Made by a program: the position numbers and the translations under genes
Notes under the pieces: model-generated
Seen by the model: only the letters and a program-made list of their open reading frames with translations
Told to the model about the DNA's origin: nothing
Database searches by the model: none
From: Streptomyces antibioticus
Lineage (GTDB): Bacteria > Actinomycetota > Actinomycetes > Streptomycetales > Streptomycetaceae
DNA length: 64,000 nt
NCBI RefSeq assembly: GCF_002019855.1
Contig: NZ_CM007717.1
Coordinates: forward strand, 1,801,570-1,865,569
Direction: 5' to 3'
Shown here: in pieces, positions 54,096 through 62,160 of the stretch
Layout of the letters: each line of letters starts with the position of its first letter
Position numbering within the stretch: the first letter of the stretch is position 1

Positions 54096-55270
54096 GTGTC
54101 GTAGCGCTCGCGGCGGGCGCGCCAGACCACGACGGCCGCCACCAGCAGCACCACGCCGACGGCACCGGCGACGGGGGCCGCCCAGCCGTCCGCCGCGGTG
54201 TCGGAGCGGGGGGCGTCGGGGCCCGGGCCGAAGTACTCCTCGTCGTACGGCACCGACTTGAGGCCCTGCGGTTTCAGGCCGTCGGCTTCCCTGATCGCGG
54301 CGGCGGGGTCGATGAAGCCGTAGCCGCGGGAGTCGTCGCGGCCGCTCTCCGGGGAGTTGCGGGCGGTGTCCTCCAGGAGCTTCTTGATCTGCGCCGGGGT
54401 GAGCCCGGGGTGGGCGGCCTTGACCAGGGCCACGGCGCCGGAGACGAACGCCGAGGCCGCGCTCGTCCCCCATCCTTGGTAGTACTTGTGGTCCGGGTCG
54501 GCGATGACGACGTCCACGCCGGGCGCGCTGACCGTGGCGTACCAGCGGCGGGTGGAGAACGACGCGCGCGTGCCGTAGCGGTCGACGGCCGTGGCGGCGA
54601 TGACGCCGGGGTAGGCGGCCGGGTAGGAGATGTGGTCGCCCTTCTCGCCGCCGTTGCCGGCCGAGGCGACGACGACGGCGCCCTTCTTCAGCGCGTACTG
54701 GACGGCCTCGTCCTCGGCGGGTTCCGGGTGGGCGGAGGCGGAGTCGTCGCCGAGGGAGAGGTTGATGACGTCGGCGCCCTGGTCGGCGGCCCAGCGGATG
54801 CCTTCGGCGAGGGCGTTGCCGCGGGTGCTGCGGGCCTTGGCGCGCTGCGGGTCGCCGTCCTCCAGGATGACCCGGACGGGGAGGATCTTGGCCTCGGGGG
54901 CGATGCCGAGGACGCCGTCGCCGTCGGCGTAGCCGTGTCCGTGACCGGCGATGATGCCGGCCATGGCGGTGCCGTGGCGGGCCCAGGCGCGGTCGCCCTC
55001 CTTCGCGCCGAAGCCGACCATGTCCTTGCCGGGCAGGACGTTGTCCTCCAGGTCGGGGTGGTCGGCCTCGACGCCGGTGTCCAGGACGGCGACGGTGATG
55101 CCCTTGCCCTTGGTGGTCTGCCAGATCTCCTGGGTGTGGAGGGCGTCCAGGGCCCACTGCTGGCCGCGTATGCCGTCCGCGTGGGCGGGGGCGGCGGGCA
55201 GCAGGGCGACGGCGCCGGCGAGGAGGCAGCACAGGATCCCGGCCCGGCGGGTCGTGGGGCGGCGGCTCAT
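54089..55270 (-). CDS. Mycosin-like membrane-anchored subtilisin protease
   Basis: The 393-residue serine protease is exported by an N-terminal signal (GILCCLLAGAVALLPAAPAH) and anchored by a C-terminal span (PVAGAVGVVLLVAAVVVW). The triad is Asp64 (AVLDTGVEADHPDL), His99 (RHGTAMAGIIAGHGHG) and Ser270 (WGTSAASAFVSG), with the oxyanion Asn in VASAGNGG. This layout matches type VII secretion-associated mycosins. No ESX core genes are visible here. Its ATG overlaps the stop of the upstream repeat-rich protein, so the two are translationally coupled and probably act together at the membrane. Confidence 0.92.
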   Translation of the reverse strand: MSRRPTTRRAGILCCLLAGAVALLPAAPAHADGIRGQQWALDALHTQEIWQTTKGKGITVAVLDTGVEADHPDLEDNVLPGKDMVGFGAKEGDRAWARHGTAMAGIIAGHGHGYADGDGVLGIAPEAKILPVRVILEDGDPQRAKARSTRGNALAEGIRWAADQGADVINLSLGDDSASAHPEPAEDEAVQYALKKGAVVVASAGNGGEKGDHISYPAAYPGVIAATAVDRYGTRASFSTRRWYATVSAPGVDVVIADPDHKYYQGWGTSAASAFVSGAVALVKAAHPGLTPAQIKKLLEDTARNSPESGRDDSRGYGFIDPAAAIREADGLKPQGLKSVPYDEEYFGPGPDAPRSDTAADGWAAPVAGAVGVVLLVAAVVVWRARRERYDTY

Positions 55271-58200
55271 CGGGACTGCTCCGGGGGCGGCGAGGCGGCG
55301 GTTCTGCGCAGGCCGCGCTCGACGCGGTCGGCGAGGCCCTGCGCCTCGTGGCCGAGTCCGGCCTGGCCGGGGGCGGTGGTGGCGCCGGACGCGGTGGCCT
55401 CCGCGGCGGGCTGGGGGGTGTCGACGGCGCGGCCGTCGGCCCAGCCGGAGACGGTGTAGACGACGACCGGGGCGTCGGTGAGCACGGAGATCGTCCAGGA
55501 GGCGCGCTGCTTGGCGCCGAAGCCGGCGGCGACGGTGCCCTTCACGGCGTACGGCCTGGGCATCAGGTCGTCGCGCTTGGCGAGGCCCTCCTTGGTGAAA
55601 CGGGCGTCGAGGGCGCGCATCGCCGTCGCGTCGGCGGTGGTGAAGAGCAGTCCCACGGTGGTGACGTAGCTCTGGGTGGCGTCGGTGTAGGTGGCGCGCA
55701 GGAGCCTGCGGCAGCCGACCGGGGCGAGGGCGGTGCGCAGGAGCGGGTCGAGGGCTTCGGCGCAGTCGCCGTCCGGGGCGACGCCGATCCGGGTCCAGGT
55801 GCGGTCGGCTCCGCCGGGGCCGGCGCCCTGTCCGTCGACGGTGCGGGGGAAGAGGTCGTCGACGGGGACGTTGTGCCACAGGCCGCCGGCGGTGGCGTAC
55901 GAGGTCCGCTCGGCCGCGTCCGCGGAGCCGCCGACGAGCCAGCTCCCGGTGACGGCCCCGCCGATCAGCCCGAGCCCGAGCACGACACAGGCGGCCGCGA
56001 CGACGGCCCGCTGACGCGCGCCCATCCCCTGCCGCACGGGCTCCCCGAACCCCTCGGGCTCCGCGAACGACACCACGGGCCGCGTGGCCCCCGGCGCCCC
56101 ACCGGGCACGAGCGGCGCACTCCAGGAGAGCGCGGGGTCGGGCCCGGCCGAGGCGGAGAAGTCGGGGTGCGAGACGGGGGATACGGGGGTCCAGGCGGGG
56201 TGGGAGTCGGGGGTGCCGGTGGCGGGGGGCGCGAAGGGGGAGTTGGCGGGCGCGGCGGGGCGTGGGCCGGTGGTGGTTCCGTTGCCGGGGGCGGGAGCGG
56301 GGCGCTGGCCGGGGATCGGACGGGCCTCGTGACCGGGTGCCGTGCCGCTGCCGGCGGGGCGTTCCGGGGCCGGGTCGCGGTGCCCGGTGCCGGGGGGCGC
56401 GGCGCTGGGCGGCGGAACCCAGCCGCGGGGCAGAGGGCTCCAGGCGCTGTCGGACGCCGGGGGAAGGTAGGAGGACTCGGAGTCACCGGCACGCACGTCG
56501 TCCCGCCCGGAGGAACGCGGGGTCGCCCCGGGGGCGGGGGCCTCACGACGGACATCGGCACCGGCACCACGCGGGGCGTTCGGGCCGACGGCACCGGTCG
56601 GGGTCGGACCACTCGCGCGGGGCGCGTCGGGACCGGCAGGGCGGGCGGGACTCTGGCCGCTCGGACGGAAACCGTCGGCCGAGCTGGCAGGACGGGAGCC
56701 GTCCAGCCCGGTCGGAGCGACCGCCCCAGTCGGGGTCGGGCCGCTCGCGCGGGGGGCGTCAGGTCCTGCCGGACGGGCCGCGGCCGCGCCGGTCTGGGTC
56801 GGACCACTCGCGCGGGGCGCGTCAGAACCGGCAGGGCGGGCGGGGGCCTGGCCACTCGGACGGAAACCGTCGGCCGAGTCGGCGGAACGGGACCCGTCCA
56901 GGCCGGTCGGAGCGACCGCCCCAGTCGGGGTCGGGCCGCTCGGACGGGGCGCCTCGGGACCGGCAGGGCGGGCGGGACTCTGGCCGCTCGGACGGAACCC
57001 CTCGGCCGGGACGGCAGGACGGGAGCCGTCGAGGCCCGTCGGAGCGACCGCGCCGGTCGGGGTCGGACCACTCGCGTGGGGCGCGTCGGGACCCGTGTGG
57101 CGGGAGTCGTCCAGGCCGGTCGGAGCGACCACGCCGGTGGGGTTCGGGCCATTCGGGCGGAAGGCGTCGGGCCCGACCGGAGGGCGGGCCGGGCCCTGAC
57201 CGGACGGACGGAAGCCGTCGTCCGCGCCAGCCGCATGGGAACCGTCCAGGCCGGTCGATACGACCGAGCCGGACGGGTCCGGGCCAGCCGGGCCGCTCGG
57301 GCGGAAGCCGTCGTCCAGGCCGGCCGAACCGGAGCCGGCCGGGCCGCCGCTGCGCGGGCCGGTCGAGTCGGCAGACGTCGGACGGGCCGTGGCCGGCCCG
57401 CTCGGGCGGGTCGCGTCCTGACCGGCCGGGCGGGAGCCGTCCGGGCCCGTCTGGCGCGGACCCGTCCAACCGGGACGGCGGAAGTCGTGCAGGCCGCCGG
57501 GAGCGGCAGCGGGGCGGGGGACGTCCGAGGCGTGATTCGAACCCTGGGTACCCGGGCCCTCGGCCGAACCCGGGACGTCCCGGGCCCCGGTGGCCCCGGG
57601 AGCCGTCTCCGGGCGGGGCGGCCACGAGGCACTCGGCGCCGGGGTGCGGGGCTCGTCGGCCGCCGCCGGGCGGGTCGGCGGCGCGACGGGCGGCTCCGGG
57701 CGAGCAGGCGACGAGGCACCCGGGCTCAGGTGGGCCGACGCAGCAGGACCCGGTGCCAGGTGGGCCGACGACGACGCACCGGGGGCCGGGTGAGCAGGCG
57801 ACGGTGAGCCCGGGGTCAGGTGGGCCGCTGACGGGGAGCCCGGTGCCGGATGGGCCGCTGACGAAGCACCCGGGGCCGGGTGAACAGGCGCCGCGGCACC
57901 CGGGGCCAAGTGGGCCGCTGACGGGGAGCCCGGTGCCGGATGGGCCGCTGACGAAGCACCCGGGGCCGGGTGAACAGGCGCCGCGGCACCCGGGGTCAGG
58001 TGAGCCGCTGACGGGGAGCCCGGTGCCGGGTGAGCAGGCGGCGCAGCACCCGGGGTCAGGTGAGCCGCTGACGGGGAGCCCGGTGCCGGATGGGCCGACG
58101 ACGCCGCGCCCGGCGCCGGGTGTGCCGGAGGCGGCGGGGTGTCGGGGAAGCGGGCCGATGCGGGGGGCGGGGGCGGGGTGTCCGCACGGTTGGCTGTGTG

Positions 58201-58425
58201 GGCCGGGCGGTCGAAGGCCGACCACTTCGCGTCCCCGGCCGGGTCGGAGGCCGACCAGTTCGCGTCCCCGGCCGGATCAGGGGCCGACCAGTTCACGTCC
58301 CCGGCCGGGTCGGAGGCCGACCAGTTCGGGTTCTCGGCGGGGTCGGAGGCCGGCGGGGCCTGGGCGGGGCGTGGGGGGACCTCCGGGCGTGGGGGGATCG
58401 AGGCGCGGCGTGCTTCCGTGCTCAA
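55267..58425 (-). CDS. Large Pro/Ala/Ser repeat-rich single-span membrane protein
   Basis: I do not recognise a functional family. The 1,052-residue protein has a cytoplasmic N-terminal part of about 800 low-complexity residues, one span (about 803-825, VVAAACVVLGLGLIGGAVTG), and a C-terminal extracellular domain of about 220 residues with a Cys pair (DGDCAEALDP and PVGCRRLLRATYTD) and a folded look (WTISVLTDAPVVVYTVSGWA). The N-terminal part has 11-residue WSASDPAGD units, 10-residue HPAPG units and longer units of about 43 residues around GPTPTGAVAPTGLDGSR. The TTG at 58425 with GGGGGG 4 bases upstream is the likely start. It overlaps the mycosin-like gene by 4 bases. Confidence 0.75.
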   Translation of the reverse strand: MSTEARRASIPPRPEVPPRPAQAPPASDPAENPNWSASDPAGDVNWSAPDPAGDANWSASDPAGDAKWSAFDRPAHTANRADTPPPPPASARFPDTPPPPAHPAPGAASSAHPAPGSPSAAHLTPGAAPPAHPAPGSPSAAHLTPGAAAPVHPAPGASSAAHPAPGSPSAAHLAPGAAAPVHPAPGASSAAHPAPGSPSAAHLTPGSPSPAHPAPGASSSAHLAPGPAASAHLSPGASSPARPEPPVAPPTRPAAADEPRTPAPSASWPPRPETAPGATGARDVPGSAEGPGTQGSNHASDVPRPAAAPGGLHDFRRPGWTGPRQTGPDGSRPAGQDATRPSGPATARPTSADSTGPRSGGPAGSGSAGLDDGFRPSGPAGPDPSGSVVSTGLDGSHAAGADDGFRPSGQGPARPPVGPDAFRPNGPNPTGVVAPTGLDDSRHTGPDAPHASGPTPTGAVAPTGLDGSRPAVPAEGFRPSGQSPARPAGPEAPRPSGPTPTGAVAPTGLDGSRSADSADGFRPSGQAPARPAGSDAPRASGPTQTGAAAARPAGPDAPRASGPTPTGAVAPTGLDGSRPASSADGFRPSGQSPARPAGPDAPRASGPTPTGAVGPNAPRGAGADVRREAPAPGATPRSSGRDDVRAGDSESSYLPPASDSAWSPLPRGWVPPPSAAPPGTGHRDPAPERPAGSGTAPGHEARPIPGQRPAPAPGNGTTTGPRPAAPANSPFAPPATGTPDSHPAWTPVSPVSHPDFSASAGPDPALSWSAPLVPGGAPGATRPVVSFAEPEGFGEPVRQGMGARQRAVVAAACVVLGLGLIGGAVTGSWLVGGSADAAERTSYATAGGLWHNVPVDDLFPRTVDGQGAGPGGADRTWTRIGVAPDGDCAEALDPLLRTALAPVGCRRLLRATYTDATQSYVTTVGLLFTTADATAMRALDARFTKEGLAKRDDLMPRPYAVKGTVAAGFGAKQRASWTISVLTDAPVVVYTVSGWADGRAVDTPQPAAEATASGATTAPGQAGLGHEAQGLADRVERGLRRTAASPPPEQSR
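56570..57350 (-). repeat. Degenerate repeats of about 130 bp coding for GPTPTGAVAPTGLDGSR units
   Basis: Several copies of a block coding for PTPTGAVAPTGLDGSR, then FRPSGQSPARPAGP, recur in the repeat-rich membrane-protein gene. They are long and alike enough to recombine, so copy number probably varies between strains. Confidence 0.7.
57750..58130 (-). repeat. Tandem repeats coding for HPAPG/HLTPG decapeptides
   Basis: Units of about 30 bp (coding for patterns such as HPAPGSPSAA and HLTPGAAAPV) are arranged in higher-order blocks; a block of about 120 bp beginning near 57823 is repeated nearly unchanged near 57908. All copies keep the reading frame. Confidence 0.75.
58220..58351 (-). repeat. 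Four 33-bp tandem repeats coding for an 11-residue unit
   Basis: Four consecutive units, each beginning GACCA on the plus strand, code for SDPAGD-x-x-W-S-A units near the N-terminus of the repeat-rich membrane protein. The unit length is a multiple of three, so copy changes keep the frame. Confidence 0.8.
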
Positions 58426-58702
58426 TGCGCCCCCCGTTTCCTCGTGCCCGGGCCGTCGTTCTCGTACGCGGGCCCGCGTGTGTGCCGCGGCGGCCCGGTG
58501 CGGACGTCGTGGTCCGTCCTGGGCACGCATACCCGCACGACCCGGCCGGCATCCCGACGTGGCTTCCCGGCCGGAGCCGTCCTCCGTGTGCGCGTCACTC
58601 TACGGCTTGTTCCGGCGCGAACGGGAACCAGTCCGCGGCCCCGGGGCATCTGCCCGGATCGTCCCCCTACCCTGCGGTAATCCAGTCTGGCAGGCTTCGT
58701 TC

Positions 58703-59905
58703 ATGACTGCGCGCGCCGCCGACCGGGCCCGGTACGACCGGGCCACCGAGCATCTCGACGCCCCCGTCGCGATCGTCGATCTGGAGGCTTTCGACGCCAA
58801 CGCCGCCGATCTCGTGCGGCGGGCCGGCGGCAAGCCGATCCGGGTGGCGAGCAAGTCGGTGCGCTGCCGGGCCCTGCTGGAGCGTGTGCTCGCCAGGGAC
58901 GGCTTCGCCGGTGTCATGTCCTTCACCCTCGCCGAGTCCCTGTGGCTCGCGCGCTCCGGGTTCGAGGACATCCTGCTCGCCTACCCCTCGGCCGACCGTT
59001 CCGGCTTCGCCGAGCTGGCCGTCGACCCCAAGCTCGCCGGCGCCGTCACCGTCATGATCGACGACGTGGCGCAGCTCGACCTGATCGACGCCTCCCGGGC
59101 CGGCGGCACCGAAGTGGTGCGGGTCTGCCTGGAGTTGGACACCGCGCTGAAGCTGTTCGGCGGCCGGGTGCGGGTCGGCGCCCTGCGTTCACCGCTGCAC
59201 TCGCCGTCCCAGGTGGCGGACCTGGCGCGGGCGGTGAGCCGCCGGCCGGGCTTCAAGATCGTCGGGATCATGGCGTACGAGGGCCATGTCGCGGGCGTCG
59301 GCGACTCGCTCGCGGGACGGCCGCTGCGCTCGCGGGCGATCCGGCTGATGCAGGCCACCGCCCGGCGTGAGCTGGCGGAGCGGCGCGCCGCGGTGGTGCG
59401 CGCGGTGCGGGCCGTCGTACCGGATCTGGAGTACGTCAACGGCGGGGGCACCGGCAGTGTGGAGAGCACCGCCGCCGAGTCCTCGGTGACGGAGATCGCC
59501 GCGGGGTCCGGCCTGTACGTGCCGCGGCTGTTCGACAACTACACGTCGTTCAGCGGCCGTCCGGCCGCCCTGTTCGCGCAGCCCGTGGTGCGGCGGCCGG
59601 GGGTCGGGGTCGTGACGGTGCTGGGCGGCGGCTACCCCGCCTCCGGTGCCGCCGGCCCGGACCGGCTCCCGGTGCCGTATCTGCCGGAGGGCCTGCGCTA
59701 CGACCCCCAGGAGGGGCCGGGCGAGGTGCAGACCCCGCTGCTCGGCTCCCCCGCCGACGATCTGCTGATCGGCGACAAGGTGTGGTTCCGGCACGCGAAG
59801 GCCGGTGAGCTGTGCGAGCGGTTCGAGGTGCTGCACCTCGTCGAGGGCGACCGGGTGACGGCGACCGTCCCGACGTACCGGGGCGAGGGCCACACCTTCC
59901 TCTAG
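58703..59905 (+). CDS. PLP-dependent amino acid aldolase/deaminase-like enzyme (alanine-racemase fold)
   Basis: The 400-residue protein has an N-terminal alanine-racemase-type barrel with the PLP Lys in PIRVASKSVRC (about residue 52) and a C-terminal beta domain (VTVLGGGYPASG, GDKVWFRHAKAGELCERFEV). This organisation is that of D-threonine aldolase-type and related amino acid deaminase/aldolase proteins. The block VNGGGTGSVESTAAESSVTE marks the PLP phosphate region. The substrate is probably a D- or beta-hydroxy amino acid, inferred from family only. The ATG at 58703 lies 278 bases after the TTG start of the divergent repeat-rich gene, with no clear ribosome binding site. Confidence 0.85.
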   Translation: MTARAADRARYDRATEHLDAPVAIVDLEAFDANAADLVRRAGGKPIRVASKSVRCRALLERVLARDGFAGVMSFTLAESLWLARSGFEDILLAYPSADRSGFAELAVDPKLAGAVTVMIDDVAQLDLIDASRAGGTEVVRVCLELDTALKLFGGRVRVGALRSPLHSPSQVADLARAVSRRPGFKIVGIMAYEGHVAGVGDSLAGRPLRSRAIRLMQATARRELAERRAAVVRAVRAVVPDLEYVNGGGTGSVESTAAESSVTEIAAGSGLYVPRLFDNYTSFSGRPAALFAQPVVRRPGVGVVTVLGGGYPASGAAGPDRLPVPYLPEGLRYDPQEGPGEVQTPLLGSPADDLLIGDKVWFRHAKAGELCERFEVLHLVEGDRVTATVPTYRGEGHTFL

Positions 59906-59942
59906 CAGGGCAGGGGGCCACACCTTCCGATAGCAGGACAGG
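59888..59942 (+). repeat. Tandem duplication of the aldolase 3' end including the stop codon
   Basis: GGCCACACCTTCC, then TAGCAGG and CAGG, occurs at 59888-59914 and again at 59916-59942, with 3 mismatches in 27 bases and a period of 28. The first copy includes the gene's last codons and TAG; the second is out of frame. Confidence 0.8.
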
Positions 59943-59951
59943 AGAACGGCC

Positions 59952-60743
59952 TTACAGCGGGGTGACGTACGCGCCCGAGATCCCGCCGTCCACCAGGAAG
60001 TCGCTGGCGTTGACGAAGGAGGAGTCGTCGCTGGCCAGGAAGGCGACGGCGGCGGCGATCTCCTCCGCCTCGGCGAACCGGCCGAGCGGGATGTGGACCA
60101 GGCGGCGGGCGGCCCGCTCGGGGTCCTTGGCGAACAGCTCGCGCAGCAAAGGGGTGTTGACCGGTCCGGGGCACAGCGCGTTCACCCGGATCCCCTCGCG
60201 GGCGAACTGCACGCCCAGTTCGCGGGACATCGCCAGCACGCCGCCCTTGGAGGCGGTGTACGAGATCTGCGAGGTCGCGGCGCCCATCCTCGCCACGAAG
60301 GACGCCGTGTTGATGATGGAGCCCCTGCCCTGGCGCCGCATGTAGGGGAGGGCGGCCTTGCAGCACAGGTAGACGGAGGTGAGGTTGACCTCCTGGACGC
60401 GTTTCCAGGCGTCGAGGCCGGTGTCGAGGATGGAGTCGTCGTCGGGCGGGGAGATGCCCGCGTTGTTGAAGGCGATGTCGACACTGCCGTAGGTGTCGTA
60501 CGCCGTCCTGAAGAGGGCTTCGACCTGCTCGGCGTCGGTGACGTCGGTCCTGACGAAGAGTCCGCCGACCTCCTCGGCGGCCGCCTTGCCGGCGTCCTCG
60601 TCGATGTCGGCGCAGACGACGTGCGCGCCCTCGGAGGCGAGCCGGCGGGCGGTGGCGAGGCCGATGCCGCTGCCGGCTCCGGTGATGACGGCCGTACGGC
60701 CGACGAGGCGACGGCAGACGATGCCCTCGGTGGATGCGGTCAC
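59952..60743 (-). CDS. Short-chain dehydrogenase/reductase
   Basis: The 263-residue NAD(P) enzyme has the glycine motif VITGAGSGIGLATARRL, NNAG in VDIAFNNAGISPP, and the catalytic Ser in NTASFVARMG with Tyr-x-x-x-Lys in SYTASKGGVLAM. It overlaps the preceding aldehyde dehydrogenase by GTGA and is the third gene of the gamma-glutamyl ligase cluster. In the ethanolamine route proposed for S. coelicolor GlnA4, dehydrogenases oxidise the gamma-glutamylated alcohol, so an alcohol-to-aldehyde step is a plausible role. It is 46 bases from the convergent aldolase gene. Confidence 0.93.
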   Translation of the reverse strand: MTASTEGIVCRRLVGRTAVITGAGSGIGLATARRLASEGAHVVCADIDEDAGKAAAEEVGGLFVRTDVTDAEQVEALFRTAYDTYGSVDIAFNNAGISPPDDDSILDTGLDAWKRVQEVNLTSVYLCCKAALPYMRRQGRGSIINTASFVARMGAATSQISYTASKGGVLAMSRELGVQFAREGIRVNALCPGPVNTPLLRELFAKDPERAARRLVHIPLGRFAEAEEIAAAVAFLASDDSSFVNASDFLVDGGISGAYVTPL

Positions 60744-62128
60744 TGTGCGGGGCCCTCCGTGCTGATGAAGACGTTCTTGGTCTCGGTGAAGGCGGTCAGG
60801 GCGTCCGGGCCCAGCTCACGGCCGACCCCGGACTGCTTGTAGCCGCCGAAGGGGGTCCAGTAGCGGACGCTGGAGTGGGAGTTGACGGACAGGTTCCCGG
60901 CGCGCACGGCACCCGAGACGCGCAGGGCGCGGCCGATGTCCCGCGTCCACAGGGATCCGGAGAGGCCGTAGGGGGTGTCGTTGGCGAGCCGGATCGCGTC
61001 CGCCTCGTCGGTGAAGGGGAGCAGCACGGCCACGGGGCCGAAGATCTCCTCGCGGGCGGCGTCGGAGTCGGGCGCGGCGCCGGTGAGGACGGTCGGCGGG
61101 AACCAGAAGCCGGGCCCCTCGGGTGCCGTGCCGCGCAGGGCGGGGGCGTCGTCGGGCACGAACGACCGCACACGGTCGACCTGTTGACGGGAGATCAGCG
61201 GGCCCATCCGGGTCGCCTCGTCGGCGGGGTCGCCGACCACGACGGCCGACAGTTCCCGGGCGAGCAGGTCGGCGACCTCGTCGTAGACGGTCTCCTGGAC
61301 GAGGATCCGGGTGCGGGCGCAGCAGTCCTGGCCGGAGTTGTCGAGGAACGAGAAGGGGTCGACGGCGGACTTCAGATCGGCGTCGGCGAAGACGATGTTC
61401 GGGCTCTTGCCGCCGAGTTCGAGGGTGACGGGCTTGACCTGGCGGGCGCAGCGCTCCATGACCTCGCGGCCGGTGCGGGTGGAGCCGGTGAAGACGATCT
61501 TCGCCACGTCGGGGTGGTCGACGAGCGCCCGTCCGGCGACCGCGCCATGACCGGGCAGCACCTGGAAGAGATGCTCGGGCAGGCCCGCTTCCAGGGCGAG
61601 TTCGGCCAGTCTGAGCGCGGTCAGCGGGGTGGTCTCGGCGGGTTTGAGGACGACCGCGTTGCCGGCGGCGAGGGCCGGGAAGGAGCCCCAGGCGGCGATC
61701 GGCATGGGGAAGTTCCAGGGGGCGATCACGCCGACGACGCCGAGCGGTTCGTGGAAGGTGATGTTCCAGCCGCCGGGGACGGGGATCTGCCGGCCGGTGA
61801 GGCGTTCGACGCCGCCGGCCGCGTAGAGCAGCAGGTCGCGGGCGTTGCCGGCCTCCCAGCGGGCGTTGCCGAGGAGGTGCCCGGCCTCGCGGACCTCAAG
61901 GCGGGCCAGCTCTTCGAGGTGGCTGTCGACGGTGTCGGCGAAGCGGCGCAGCAGCCGGGCCCGGTCGGCGGGGGCCGCGGCGGCCCAGCCGGTCTGGGCG
62001 GCGCGGGCGCGGACGACCGCGCGGTCCACGTCGGCGGCGTCGGCGGCCGGGACGGTGGCGACGACCTCCTCGGTGGCGGGGTCGAGGACGATCAGCTCGT
62101 GCGGGTGCTGGTCGGACTGGTCGGACAC
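60740..62128 (-). CDS. NAD-dependent aldehyde dehydrogenase
   Basis: The 462-residue enzyme has the ALDH active site: catalytic Glu in VTLELGGKSPNIVFADADL, and Cys in DNSGQDCCARTRILVQ (GQxC), with the cofactor motif FTGSTRTGREV and GVIAPWNFPMPIAAW. Adjacent to a GlnA-type gamma-glutamyl ligase, it probably oxidises a gamma-glutamyl-aminoaldehyde, as in the Puu-type polyamine/ethanolamine pathways. The GTG at 62128 has AAAGGT 6 bases upstream. The upstream continuation of the frame is antisense-like. It lies 32 bases after glnA4. Confidence 0.94.
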   Translation of the reverse strand: MSDQSDQHPHELIVLDPATEEVVATVPAADAADVDRAVVRARAAQTGWAAAAPADRARLLRRFADTVDSHLEELARLEVREAGHLLGNARWEAGNARDLLLYAAGGVERLTGRQIPVPGGWNITFHEPLGVVGVIAPWNFPMPIAAWGSFPALAAGNAVVLKPAETTPLTALRLAELALEAGLPEHLFQVLPGHGAVAGRALVDHPDVAKIVFTGSTRTGREVMERCARQVKPVTLELGGKSPNIVFADADLKSAVDPFSFLDNSGQDCCARTRILVQETVYDEVADLLARELSAVVVGDPADEATRMGPLISRQQVDRVRSFVPDDAPALRGTAPEGPGFWFPPTVLTGAAPDSDAAREEIFGPVAVLLPFTDEADAIRLANDTPYGLSGSLWTRDIGRALRVSGAVRAGNLSVNSHSSVRYWTPFGGYKQSGVGRELGPDALTAFTETKNVFISTEGPAQ

Positions 62129-62160
62129 GGACGGACCTTTCCCGGGCGTCACTGGACGGT

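Noticed and set aside
57750..58351. CRISPR-like array
   Set aside because: The repeats are contiguous coding units of 30 to 33 bp without unique spacers, and they keep a single reading frame.
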